Shown here piece by piece: positions 52,847 to 60,142 of a stretch of 64,000 nt of DNA (its first letter is position 1; every line of letters begins with the position of its first letter). The notes beneath the pieces are model-generated. The model did not search any database. It was not told where the DNA came from and worked only from the letters and a program-made list of their open reading frames with translations. Origin of the DNA: Pseudomonas sp. H1h (GTDB taxonomy: Bacteria > Pseudomonadota > Gammaproteobacteria > Pseudomonadales > Pseudomonadaceae); NCBI RefSeq assembly GCF_000633255.1, contig NZ_AYMJ01000025.1, forward strand, positions 94,036-158,035, read 5' to 3'. Position numbers and translations under genes: made by a program.

Positions 52847-53494
52847 ATGCGCGTCATTCTGCTGGGAGCTCCCGGGGCCGGTAAAGGTACTCAGGCTAAG
52901 TTCATCACCGAGAAATTCGGCATTCCGCAAATCTCCACCGGCGACATGCTGCGTGCTGCGGTCAAGGCTGGCACTCCACTGGGCGTTCAAGCCAAGAGCA
53001 TCATGGATGCCGGCGGCCTGGTGTCGGATGACCTGATCATCGCGCTGGTGCAGGATCGCATCGCTCAACCAGACTGCGTCAATGGCTTCCTGTTCGACGG
53101 CTTCCCGCGCACCATTCCGCAGGCCGAAGCGCTGGTGACTGCCGGTGTCGAGTTGGACGCAGTGGTTGAAATCGCTGTTGAAGACGAAGAAATCGTGCAG
53201 CGTATCGCCGGTCGCCGCGTTCACGAGGCCAGCGGCCGCGTGTACCACATCGTCTACAACCCGCCGAAAGTGGCCGGCAAAGACGACGTTACCGGCGACG
53301 ATCTGGTGCAGCGCAAGGACGACACCGAAGAAACCGTGCGTCATCGCCTGTCGGTCTACCATTCGCAGACCAAGCCGCTGGTGGACTTCTACCAGAAGCT
53401 TTCCGCTGCCAACGGCAAACCGAAGTACAGCCACATCCCGGGTGTTGGTTCGGTCGAAGCGATCACCGCCAAGGTGCTCGAAGCGCTCAGCTGA
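52847..53494 (+). CDS. adk: Adenylate kinase
   Basis: A 215-residue kinase interconverting ATP + AMP and 2 ADP. P-loop GAPGAGKGTQ (~7-16), AMP-binding region ISTGDMLRAAVKAGT and FLFDGFPRTIPQA, and a long LID (GRRVHEASGRVYHIVYNPPK...) without zinc-binding Cys, typical of gammaproteobacteria. ATG 52847 has TTGAGGAGC 8 bases upstream; the frame upstream to 52658 has no coding support. Confidence 0.98.
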   Translation: MRVILLGAPGAGKGTQAKFITEKFGIPQISTGDMLRAAVKAGTPLGVQAKSIMDAGGLVSDDLIIALVQDRIAQPDCVNGFLFDGFPRTIPQAEALVTAGVELDAVVEIAVEDEEIVQRIAGRRVHEASGRVYHIVYNPPKVAGKDDVTGDDLVQRKDDTEETVRHRLSVYHSQTKPLVDFYQKLSAANGKPKYSHIPGVGSVEAITAKVLEALS

Positions 53495-53517
53495 AAAAGC
53501 TGATTCGCTGCATCATC

Positions 53518-53546
53518 CACGGCCCGCTTGCGGGCCGTAGTTGTTT
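53518..53546 (+). terminator. Terminator-like hairpin after adk
   Basis: GGCCCG-CTTG-CGGGCC stem, then a T-containing tail (GTAGTTGTTTAT). It lies directly before the tsaB leader. Confidence 0.7.
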
Positions 53547-53587
53547 ATACTGACGCACTTTTTCTCCCACCTGTTTTGGATACATCG

Positions 53588-54262
53588 ATGAGCACCTTGC
53601 TGGCCCTGGACACCGCGACCGAAGCTTGCTCCGTTGCCTTGCTGCATGACGGCAAGGTCACGAGCCATTACGAGGTGATCCCGCGTCTGCACGCGCAGAA
53701 GCTGCTGCCGATGATCCAGCAACTGCTGGCCGACGCCGGCACCACGTTGCAGGCGGTGGATGCGATTGCATTCGGTCGTGGTCCGGGCGCGTTTACCGGT
53801 GTGCGGATCGCCATCGGTGTGGTGCAAGGCCTGGCGTTTGCGCTGGATCGTCCGGTGCTGCCGGTGTCGAACCTGGCGGTGCTGGCGCAGCGTGCGTATC
53901 GCGAGCACGGCGTCAGCCAGGTCGCGGCGGCCATCGACGCGCGGATGGATGAAGTGTATTGGGGCTGCTACCGCGAGACCGCCGGCGAGATGCGCCTGGT
54001 CGGCGCCGAAGCAGTGCTGCCGCCGGAAGTCGCGGCGCTGCCGGCCGATGCCAGCGGAGCATGGTTCGGTGCGGGCACCGGTTGGGGCTATGGCGAGCGG
54101 ATCGCGGTCAATCCGAGCGGTCAGGACGCCGCTATGTTGCCCCACGCTGAAGACCTGCTGACGCTGGCGCGGTTTGCCTGGGAACGCGGTGAGTCGATCC
54201 CGGCCGATGATGCGCAGCCGGTTTATCTGCGCGATAAGGTCGCCACTCCCAAGGCTCGCTGA
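53588..54262 (+). CDS. tsaB: tRNA threonylcarbamoyladenosine biosynthesis protein TsaB
   Basis: A 224-residue ASKHA-fold protein that, with TsaD and TsaE, transfers threonylcarbamoyl to A37 of ANN-decoding tRNAs. LLALDTATEACSVALLHDGK and AFGRGPGAFTGVRIAIGV are the diagnostic motifs. ATG 53588 begins the family N-terminus; the upstream extension is noncoding. It follows adk, as in other pseudomonads. Confidence 0.96.
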   Translation: MSTLLALDTATEACSVALLHDGKVTSHYEVIPRLHAQKLLPMIQQLLADAGTTLQAVDAIAFGRGPGAFTGVRIAIGVVQGLAFALDRPVLPVSNLAVLAQRAYREHGVSQVAAAIDARMDEVYWGCYRETAGEMRLVGAEAVLPPEVAALPADASGAWFGAGTGWGYGERIAVNPSGQDAAMLPHAEDLLTLARFAWERGESIPADDAQPVYLRDKVATPKAR

Positions 54263-54290
54263 GGCCGGATTTCTATTGTGGGCAGCTTCT

Positions 54291-54318
54291 GTGGTGAGGG
54301 GATAAATCCCCTCACCAC
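54291..54318. repeat. Perfect 11-bp inverted repeat
   Basis: GTGGTGAGGGG-ATAAAT-CCCCTCACCAC. It resembles another short palindromic repeat class of fluorescent pseudomonads and may also act as the tsaB terminator, though no T-run follows. Confidence 0.7.
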
Positions 54319-54484
54319 AAAGCCCTCCACAATCCCCATGGCTTATTCCAAATTCTGCCAATCGTCAGTTTCCAACCCCGCGCTTTAAACCTTTTGCGCT
54401 TTATGTGTTCTAGTTATCACTCGGCGATTTGCTAAGTCGGTCAGGTGCCGCTAAATTGCCATCATCGATACCGAGCATGAATTT

Positions 54485-54793
54485 ATGCGTATAGACGGCC
54501 TTTCCTCTCAGTCCTACCCGGTCAAGCGCAAGCCTCGCAAAGGCAACGTGGCGCTGGATGAGTCCGTCGACGATATCGACGGCGAGCTGGAATTCCCGAC
54601 CGAAGAGCAACTGGCCGCCCGCGCTGCCAAAGCCTCCGCACAACGCCTGGCCAATCTGCCTGCCCGTCAGCAAGACATGATTTATCACCGCGCGATGAGC
54701 AAAAGCGTAGCGATGGCCTTGGCCAGCTACCTGAGCACCGCCGGTTTTGTCGATTGGGATGCGGATGTGCTGGGCCTCGACTTGTACATCTGA
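54485..54793 (+). CDS. Conserved protein of unknown function
   Basis: A 102-residue acidic soluble protein: a basic N-terminus (PVKRKPRKG), an acidic centre (DESVDDIDGELEFPTEEQ) and a helical C-terminus (MSKSVAMALASYLSTAGFVD). No domain is recognised. Its stop overlaps the ATG of the DUF72 gene, so translation is coupled and the two proteins may work together. Confidence 0.8.
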   Translation: MRIDGLSSQSYPVKRKPRKGNVALDESVDDIDGELEFPTEEQLAARAAKASAQRLANLPARQQDMIYHRAMSKSVAMALASYLSTAGFVDWDADVLGLDLYI

Positions 54794-55653
54794 TGGCGTT
54801 GCCTTACTACCTCGGTTGCCCGTCCTGGAGCGAAAACGCCTGGCGCGAGTATCTGTACCCCGAAGACGCCAAGACCTCCGACTTCCTCAGTCTCTACGCC
54901 CAAGTGTTCAACGCCGTGGAAGGCAATACGACCTTCTACGCCAGTCCCTCGCCAGCCACCGTGCAGCGTTGGGCCGAGACCATGCCCGAACACTTTCGCT
55001 TCACTGCCAAGTTCCCCGGCGACATCAGCCACAGCGGGGACCTGCGCGAGCAACTGACCGCCGCCGAAACCTTCGTCAGACTCCTCGAACCGCTCGGTGA
55101 GCGTGTATCGCCGCTGTGGCTGCAATTGTCGAAAAGCTTCACCCCGCATCGACTGCCGGAACTGACCGCGTTCATCGACGCGCTGGACCGGCCACTGGCG
55201 GTGGAAGTACGTCACGAACAGTTCTTCGCCAAGGGCGAGAGCGAGCGTCTGCTCAATCGCCTGCTGCTGGACCGTGGGGTGGAGCGCATCTGCCTCGATC
55301 CGCGAGCGCTGTTCAGCTGCCTGTCGACCGAGTCTTCGGTGATCCACGCGCAATCGAAAAAGCCCCGGGTGCCGACCCGTCCGGCGGCGTTCTCGCAGTT
55401 CCCGCAGGTGCGTTTCATCGGCCATCCCGAGCTTGAGGCCAACGATCCGTTCCTGGTGCCGTGGGTGGCAAAAATCGCCGAGTGGATCGAAGAGGGCCGT
55501 ACGCCGTATATCTTCCTGCACACCGCCGACAACATTCTGGCGGCGAAGCTGGCGCAACGTTTTCACGCACAACTGATGCAACGTTTGCCTGGCCTGCCAT
55601 CCCTGCCTGAGCTATACAGAGAACCCGCCGCCGAGCAACTTGGCCTGCTCTGA
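54793..55653 (+). CDS. DUF72 (YecE) family protein
   Basis: A 286-residue TIM-barrel-like protein of the YecE family, of unknown activity. Family marks are YYLGCPSWSENAWREYLYPE, NAVEGNTTFYASPSPATVQR, FRFTAKFPGDISH and AVEVRHEQFF. ATG 54793 overlaps the TGA of the preceding gene and is the only start at the family N-terminus. Confidence 0.9.
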   Translation: MALPYYLGCPSWSENAWREYLYPEDAKTSDFLSLYAQVFNAVEGNTTFYASPSPATVQRWAETMPEHFRFTAKFPGDISHSGDLREQLTAAETFVRLLEPLGERVSPLWLQLSKSFTPHRLPELTAFIDALDRPLAVEVRHEQFFAKGESERLLNRLLLDRGVERICLDPRALFSCLSTESSVIHAQSKKPRVPTRPAAFSQFPQVRFIGHPELEANDPFLVPWVAKIAEWIEEGRTPYIFLHTADNILAAKLAQRFHAQLMQRLPGLPSLPELYREPAAEQLGLL

Positions 55654-55686
55654 GGCGGATTTTCATTCTTGCCCAGGAGCCTGCCG

Positions 55687-56523
55687 ATGGACGCCCAAGC
55701 CGATCACGAACAAGCCCGCAAAGCCCAAGCCTTCAAGGCCCTGCATGAGCGTCCGGGGATTTTCGTCATTCCCAATCCGTGGGACGCAGGGTCCGCGAAG
55801 ATGCTCGCCAGCCTGGGCTATCAGGCGCTCGCGACCACCAGTGCCGGTTACGCGTTTTCCCAAGGCAAGGCCGACGGCGCCTTGAGTCTCGATGAGACTC
55901 TGGCCAATGTCCGGGCGATTGTCGCGGCCACCGATCTGCCGGTGGCAGTGGATCTGGAAAACGGTTTCGCCGATGACCCAGCCGAATGCGCCAAAAGCCT
56001 GTTGCGCGCCGCTGAGGCGGGGGCGGTTGGCGGTTCGATCGAGGACGCCACGGGCCGCGCCGACGCGCCGATTTATTGCTTCGAACACGCCGTGGCGCGC
56101 ATCGAAGCCGCCGTCGCTGCCGTGCGCACGCTGCCATTTCCCTTCACCCTGACCGCCCGAGCGGAAAACTACCTGCACGGTAATCCCGATATCCACGACA
56201 CCGTCCGCCGCTTGCAGGCCTTCGCCGAAGCCGGTGCCGACGTGTTGTACGCGCCGGGTTTGCGCAATGCCGAAGAAGTGCTGGCAGTGGTGCGCGCGGT
56301 GGCGCCGAAACCGGTCAACGTATTGATGTCCGGCGGTTTGAAACTGACCGTGCAAGAGCTTGAGGAAATGGGCGTGCGGCGCATCAGTACCGGTTCGGCA
56401 TTGGCGCTGGCGGCGTTTGGCGAGTTTTTCCGCGCGGCTGAAGAAATCCAGCGCAGCGGCACTTTCGGCTTCACTGCGCAATCGATGCCGTACGCCAAGG
56501 CCAATCAGTTTTTCAAAGGCTGA
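55687..56523 (+). CDS. Isocitrate lyase/PEP mutase superfamily enzyme
   Basis: A 278-residue TIM-barrel enzyme. IFVIPNPWDAGSAKMLASLG, TTSAGYAFSQGKADG and AVDLENGFADDPAECA show the superfamily with its metal-binding acidic residues. The usual catalytic loop Cys of isocitrate lyases (KKCGH) is not evident; GGSIEDATGR stands at the metal-binding position. It is more like the oxaloacetase/oxaloacetate decarboxylase-type members. AGGAG is 8 bases upstream of ATG 55687. Substrate unknown. Confidence 0.87.
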   Translation: MDAQADHEQARKAQAFKALHERPGIFVIPNPWDAGSAKMLASLGYQALATTSAGYAFSQGKADGALSLDETLANVRAIVAATDLPVAVDLENGFADDPAECAKSLLRAAEAGAVGGSIEDATGRADAPIYCFEHAVARIEAAVAAVRTLPFPFTLTARAENYLHGNPDIHDTVRRLQAFAEAGADVLYAPGLRNAEEVLAVVRAVAPKPVNVLMSGGLKLTVQELEEMGVRRISTGSALALAAFGEFFRAAEEIQRSGTFGFTAQSMPYAKANQFFKG

Positions 56524-56556
56524 GTGTGGGGCGCAGGGCAAGATACTACTGAGCTA

Positions 56557-57177
56557 TCAGGCGGCCAGGCGCAGGTTCTGCAGAACGATCGGGCGAGCCC
56601 AACCGTTATCGAAGTCCAGAGCCTTCTGTTGCTCGACGATTTCTTCCGGTGGGAACGGCGGGTAAGGTTTTTGCAGCAGGTCGAGGTCGAATTCGGCAAT
56701 CGGCAGGTACAGCGGCTTCTTCTGCGGTGCCGGGCCAGGCTCTGGCACGGGCTGACCATTGTTGATCACGATCGGGCGGACCCAACTGCTGTCGAAGTCC
56801 TGTTGCCCTTGCTGAGCCTTGAGTTCTTCTGGCGGGAACGGCGGGAACGGCTTGTCCAGCAGATCGGTTTCGAATTCGGCGATTGGCAGGAACAGCGGTT
56901 CTGGCGGACGCACTTCAGTGTCGACCACGTCGCACTGACGCTGCTCGACGATGTGCGCGTGCAGTTCGCTGCCCAGGGTCGGTTCTTCAGGGCTGTTTAG
57001 GTCAACCGGAGGAAACGTGCCACAGGCCGGCACCACATCACTCGTCTGCTCAGCCAGCGCCTGGGCAAAGAAATCCTGCCACAGGTGACTGACGCCGCTC
57101 AGTGCTTGAGTGTTATGACGGCTAAAGTCGCCATGGGGCGAGATGTAGCCAATCGATGTGGGAAGAATGCCTGACAT
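56557..57177 (-). CDS. Conserved protein with two internal ~55-residue repeats
   Basis: A 206-residue protein starting at MSGILPTSIGYISPHGDF. The C-terminal half is a tandem repeat: unit 1 (~100-150) begins PLFLPIAEFETDLLDKPF and ends SSWVRPIVINNGQP; unit 2 (~155-206) begins PLYLPIAEFDLDLLQKPY and ends NGWARPIVLQNLR. Each unit holds PPFPPEE. No signal peptide or membrane segment is seen. The frame is open through the neighbouring rsmJ gene upstream, but ATG 57177 begins the conserved part. It is divergent from rsmJ with less than 100 bases between starts. Function unknown. Confidence 0.75.
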   Translation of the reverse strand: MSGILPTSIGYISPHGDFSRHNTQALSGVSHLWQDFFAQALAEQTSDVVPACGTFPPVDLNSPEEPTLGSELHAHIVEQRQCDVVDTEVRPPEPLFLPIAEFETDLLDKPFPPFPPEELKAQQGQQDFDSSWVRPIVINNGQPVPEPGPAPQKKPLYLPIAEFDLDLLQKPYPPFPPEEIVEQQKALDFDNGWARPIVLQNLRLAA

Positions 57178-57270
57178 TTTTTTCGGTTGACGCTCAGCTC
57201 TGGCAAAATGCGCGTTGATTGGTTTATCGGCCACCTTTTGCCGATCCTTAACTTTTTTGAGCGCGTTTTC

Positions 57271-58053
57271 ATGATTGAGCAACCCGCGGCCTGCCGCATC
57301 CATGTCCAGGCCCTCGGCCCGACGTTTGAGGCGCAAGCCGAGCAGTGGGCCGAGCGTCTGGGCCTGCCGATGCAGGTGGCCGACGGCGAGTTTGCCTTGC
57401 AACTGGGCGAGCAGGGCTTGCAGCTGCAGCAGCTTGGTCCGGATGCACCGGGGCCGGTGCGGGTGGATTTCGTCGAGGGCGGCGCGGCGCATCGGCGTCT
57501 GTACGGTGGCGGCAGCGGGCAGATGATCGCCAAGGCGGTCGGCATTGCCCAAGGCGTGCGCCCGCGGGTGCTGGACGCCACGGCGGGACTGGGCAAGGAC
57601 GCGTTCGTGCTGGCGAGTCTGGGCTGCGAGATGAGCCTGATCGAGCGCCAGCCGTTGATCGGTGCACTGCTTGAGGACGGTCTGGCGCGGGCGGCGGAAG
57701 ATTTCGACGTGGCGCCGATTGTCGCGCGGATGAAGCTGCTCAAGGGCAACTCCATCGAGGTCATGCGCAATTGGGAAGGCGAGCCACCGCAGGTGATCTA
57801 CCTCGATCCGATGTTCCCGCACCGCGAGAAGACTGCGCTGGTGAAGAAAGAGATGCGCCTGTTCCGGCCGCTGGTCGGTGATGATCCGGATGCACCAGCG
57901 CTGCTCGAAGCGGCGCTGGCATTGGCGACCCACCGCGTGGTGGTCAAGCGCCCGCGCAAGGCACCATGCATCGAAGGGCCGAAACCGAGCCATGCGCTGG
58001 ATGGCAAGTCGAGCCGGTATGACATCTACCCGAAGAAAGCGCTCAAACCTTAA
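57271..58053 (+). CDS. rsmJ: 16S rRNA (guanine1516-N2)-methyltransferase
   Basis: A 260-residue class I SAM methyltransferase. AAHRRLYGGGSGQMIAKAVG, LDATAGLGKDAFVLASLGC (SAM loop) and VIYLDPMFPHREKTALVK (catalytic DPMFP motif) identify RsmJ (YhiQ). It methylates N2 of G1516 in the small subunit. ATG 57271 is the first start at the family N-terminus (MIEQPAACRI). REP elements follow directly. Confidence 0.93.
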   Translation: MIEQPAACRIHVQALGPTFEAQAEQWAERLGLPMQVADGEFALQLGEQGLQLQQLGPDAPGPVRVDFVEGGAAHRRLYGGGSGQMIAKAVGIAQGVRPRVLDATAGLGKDAFVLASLGCEMSLIERQPLIGALLEDGLARAAEDFDVAPIVARMKLLKGNSIEVMRNWEGEPPQVIYLDPMFPHREKTALVKKEMRLFRPLVGDDPDAPALLEAALALATHRVVVKRPRKAPCIEGPKPSHALDGKSSRYDIYPKKALKP

Positions 58054-58068
58054 AACCGAGTCGCCCCC

Positions 58069-58347
58069 TTCGCGAGCAAGCCCGCTCCCACATTGGAATG
58101 CATTTCAAATGTGGGAGCGAGCCTGCTCGCGAAGGGGCCAGCCGTTACTGCGCAACATTCATGGTCGATACGCCCGCATGAACAACCCCACCACTTCCTG
58201 CACATGACTCTCCCACATCTGATCTGTGTCGTTCACAAATCCAGTGTGGGAGCGGGCTTGCTCGCGAAGGGGCCAGCCGTTACTGCGCAAAATTCAGGGC
58301 CGATACGCCCGCATGAACAACCCCACCACTTCCTGCACATGACTCTC
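58069..58347. repeat. REP triplet with ~135-bp tandem duplication of the tetR 3' end
   Basis: Three REP arms occur at ~58069-58091, ~58109-58132 and ~58244-58267. The block 58111-58212 (REP arm plus GAAGGGGCCAGCCGTTACTG and on to CACATGACTCTC) recurs at 58246-58347 with about five differences. The second copy includes the last 54 bases of the tetR gene; the first is an unused copy in the intergenic DNA. Confidence 0.9.
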
Positions 58348-58929
58348 TGAAGCTGCTTCGCTCAGCGGCTCACCGCAGCAATACAGCAAGCGAAAATTCC
58401 CCGCGCCCTTGATCAGGCAGAAGAAATGCTCGGCCGCGTTGCGCGGCTGGTCGATGCTCAGCGCGCCGGTTTCGTGGATGCGTTTCAGCAGCCGTTCCAT
58501 CCCTTGCACCATGCGCTCGGGGCCGGCTTCGAAGAAGATCTGCGACAGCTTCGGATCCTGCGTGCCCAGCGCCATCATCAAGCGGTGCAAATTCACCGAT
58601 TCATCGCTGTTGATCAGTTGATGAAAGCCCCGGGCAATGTTCAGCAACACATTTTCCACGGCGATGCCGGCGGGCAATTCGAAGAACAGCGGCGGTAACT
58701 GCTCCTCGCATTTGGCCATCACCGCGGAGGAGAACAGCGTTTCCTTGTCGTTGAAGTGGCTGTAAACCGTCAACTTCGACACGCCGGCCTCGGCGGCGAC
58801 CGCGTCCATGCTGGTGTTGGCGTAGCCGTGACTCAGGAACAGGGTTTTCGCCGCATCGAGGATCGCCCGGCGCTTGGCCGGATCCTTCGGACGGCCCGGG
58901 CCGTTTGGAGCTGAAAGATTGTCCGACAT
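58294..58929 (-). CDS. TetR/AcrR family repressor of the RND pump
   Basis: A 211-residue regulator: helix-turn-helix RRAILDAAKTLFLSHGYANT followed by MDAVAAEAGVSKLTVYSHF (~19-60) and a helical ligand-binding domain. It is divergent from the RND efflux genes, with a palindromic operator between, so it most likely represses them and itself, and is released by pump substrates. The last codons lie inside the duplicated block described at 58069-58347. Confidence 0.9.
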   Translation of the reverse strand: MSDNLSAPNGPGRPKDPAKRRAILDAAKTLFLSHGYANTSMDAVAAEAGVSKLTVYSHFNDKETLFSSAVMAKCEEQLPPLFFELPAGIAVENVLLNIARGFHQLINSDESVNLHRLMMALGTQDPKLSQIFFEAGPERMVQGMERLLKRIHETGALSIDQPRNAAEHFFCLIKGAGNFRLLYCCGEPLSEAASESHVQEVVGLFMRAYRP

Positions 58930-58941
58930 TTTTCGCTTTTA

Positions 58942-58986
58942 ATACTGGACTGGTGAGTTTGCTATTAATACCATACCGGCCAGTAT
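58942..58986. promoter_or_regulatory. Operator-like inverted repeat between tetR and the RND genes
   Basis: ATACTGG (58942-58948) and CCAGTAT (58980-58986) are perfect inverted half sites, with further matching inward (ACTGGT / ACCGG). They lie in the ~95-base divergent promoter region, where a TetR dimer would block both promoters. Confidence 0.65.
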
Positions 58987-59023
58987 AAATATTCCAAGCA
59001 CCATTTGCGAAAGGTCCGTCACC

Positions 59024-60136
59024 ATGTTCCGTCATGCACTGCACTTCATGTGGCCATTTGCATTGCCAGTCAGCCTGGCTTTTTTGTTGGCAGCATGCGG
59101 TCAGGAAGAGGCGGCGCAAGTCAGCATTCGACCGGCCATGGTGGTGCAGCCAGAGCCTTCGGCGCAGGCGATGGAAAGTTATCCGGGCGAGGTTCGCGCC
59201 CGTTACGAACCTGATCTGGCGTTCCGTATCGGCGGCAAAGTCAGCCGACGACTGGTCGAAGAAGGTCAGCGCGTCAAGGCTGATCAGCCCCTCGCCGAAC
59301 TGGATCCGCAGGACGTGCGCCTGCAACTCGAAGCCACCCGCGCGCAAGTCGCTGCTGCCGAGGCCAATCTGAACCTGGTGCGCTCCGAGCGTGACCGCTA
59401 CAAGACCTTGATGGAGCGGCAGATGGTCAGCCGTTCCGCCTACGACAACGCGGAAAACCTCTACCGCTCCGGCGAAGCCCGCCTCAAGCAGATCAAAGCC
59501 GAATTCAACGTCTCGACCAACCAGGCCAGTTACGCCGTGCTGCGCGCGCCGCAGGACGGTGTGGTGGCCAAGCGTTCGGTGGAAGTCGGGCAGGTGGTCG
59601 CTGCCGGGCAAACCGTGTTCACCCTCGCCACCGATGGCGAGCGCGAAGTGTCGATCAGCCTGCCGGAGCAGAGCTTCGGGCGTTTCAAGGTCGGCCAGCC
59701 AGTCACCGTTGAACTGTGGACGCAGCAGAACCAGCGCTTTGCCGGGCAGATTCGTGAGCTGTCGCCGGCGGCCGATCCGAAATCGCGCACCTTCGCCGCA
59801 CGCATCTCGTTCACCAGCGGCAAAGTCCCGGCCGAACTCGGCCAGAGCGCCCGGGTATTTGTTCAGTCGGCCGATGCGGTGCCGTTGTCGGTGCCGCTCT
59901 CGGCGCTGACCGCAGAAAACGGCGCGACCTACGTCTGGGTCGTCAGTGCCAATAACACGTTGAAAAAGACCCCGGTGCGCATCGGCCCGTTCGGCGAGAA
60001 AAGCGTACCGGTGCTCGAAGGCCTGAACCCCAGCGACTGGGTGGTCGCCGCCGGCGTTCACGTCTTGCTCGAAGGTCAGCAGGTGCGTCCCGTGGATCGC
60101 TCCAATCGTGTGGTCCATCTGGCGGACAAGGAGTAA
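59024..60136 (+). CDS. RND efflux periplasmic adaptor lipoprotein
   Basis: A 370-residue membrane-fusion protein bridging the RND pump to an outer-membrane channel. The lipobox is LLAACG (Cys ~26). ARYEPDLAFRIGGKVSRRLV and VVAKRSVEVGQVVAAGQ are the two halves of the lipoyl domain flanking an alpha hairpin (~90-160); the beta-barrel domain follows (VSISLPEQSFGRFKVGQPV). The gene is 6 bases before the RND gene and is transcribed with it. Confidence 0.93.
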   Translation: MFRHALHFMWPFALPVSLAFLLAACGQEEAAQVSIRPAMVVQPEPSAQAMESYPGEVRARYEPDLAFRIGGKVSRRLVEEGQRVKADQPLAELDPQDVRLQLEATRAQVAAAEANLNLVRSERDRYKTLMERQMVSRSAYDNAENLYRSGEARLKQIKAEFNVSTNQASYAVLRAPQDGVVAKRSVEVGQVVAAGQTVFTLATDGEREVSISLPEQSFGRFKVGQPVTVELWTQQNQRFAGQIRELSPAADPKSRTFAARISFTSGKVPAELGQSARVFVQSADAVPLSVPLSALTAENGATYVWVVSANNTLKKTPVRIGPFGEKSVPVLEGLNPSDWVVAAGVHVLLEGQQVRPVDRSNRVVHLADKE

Positions 60137-60142
60137 GTCCCG

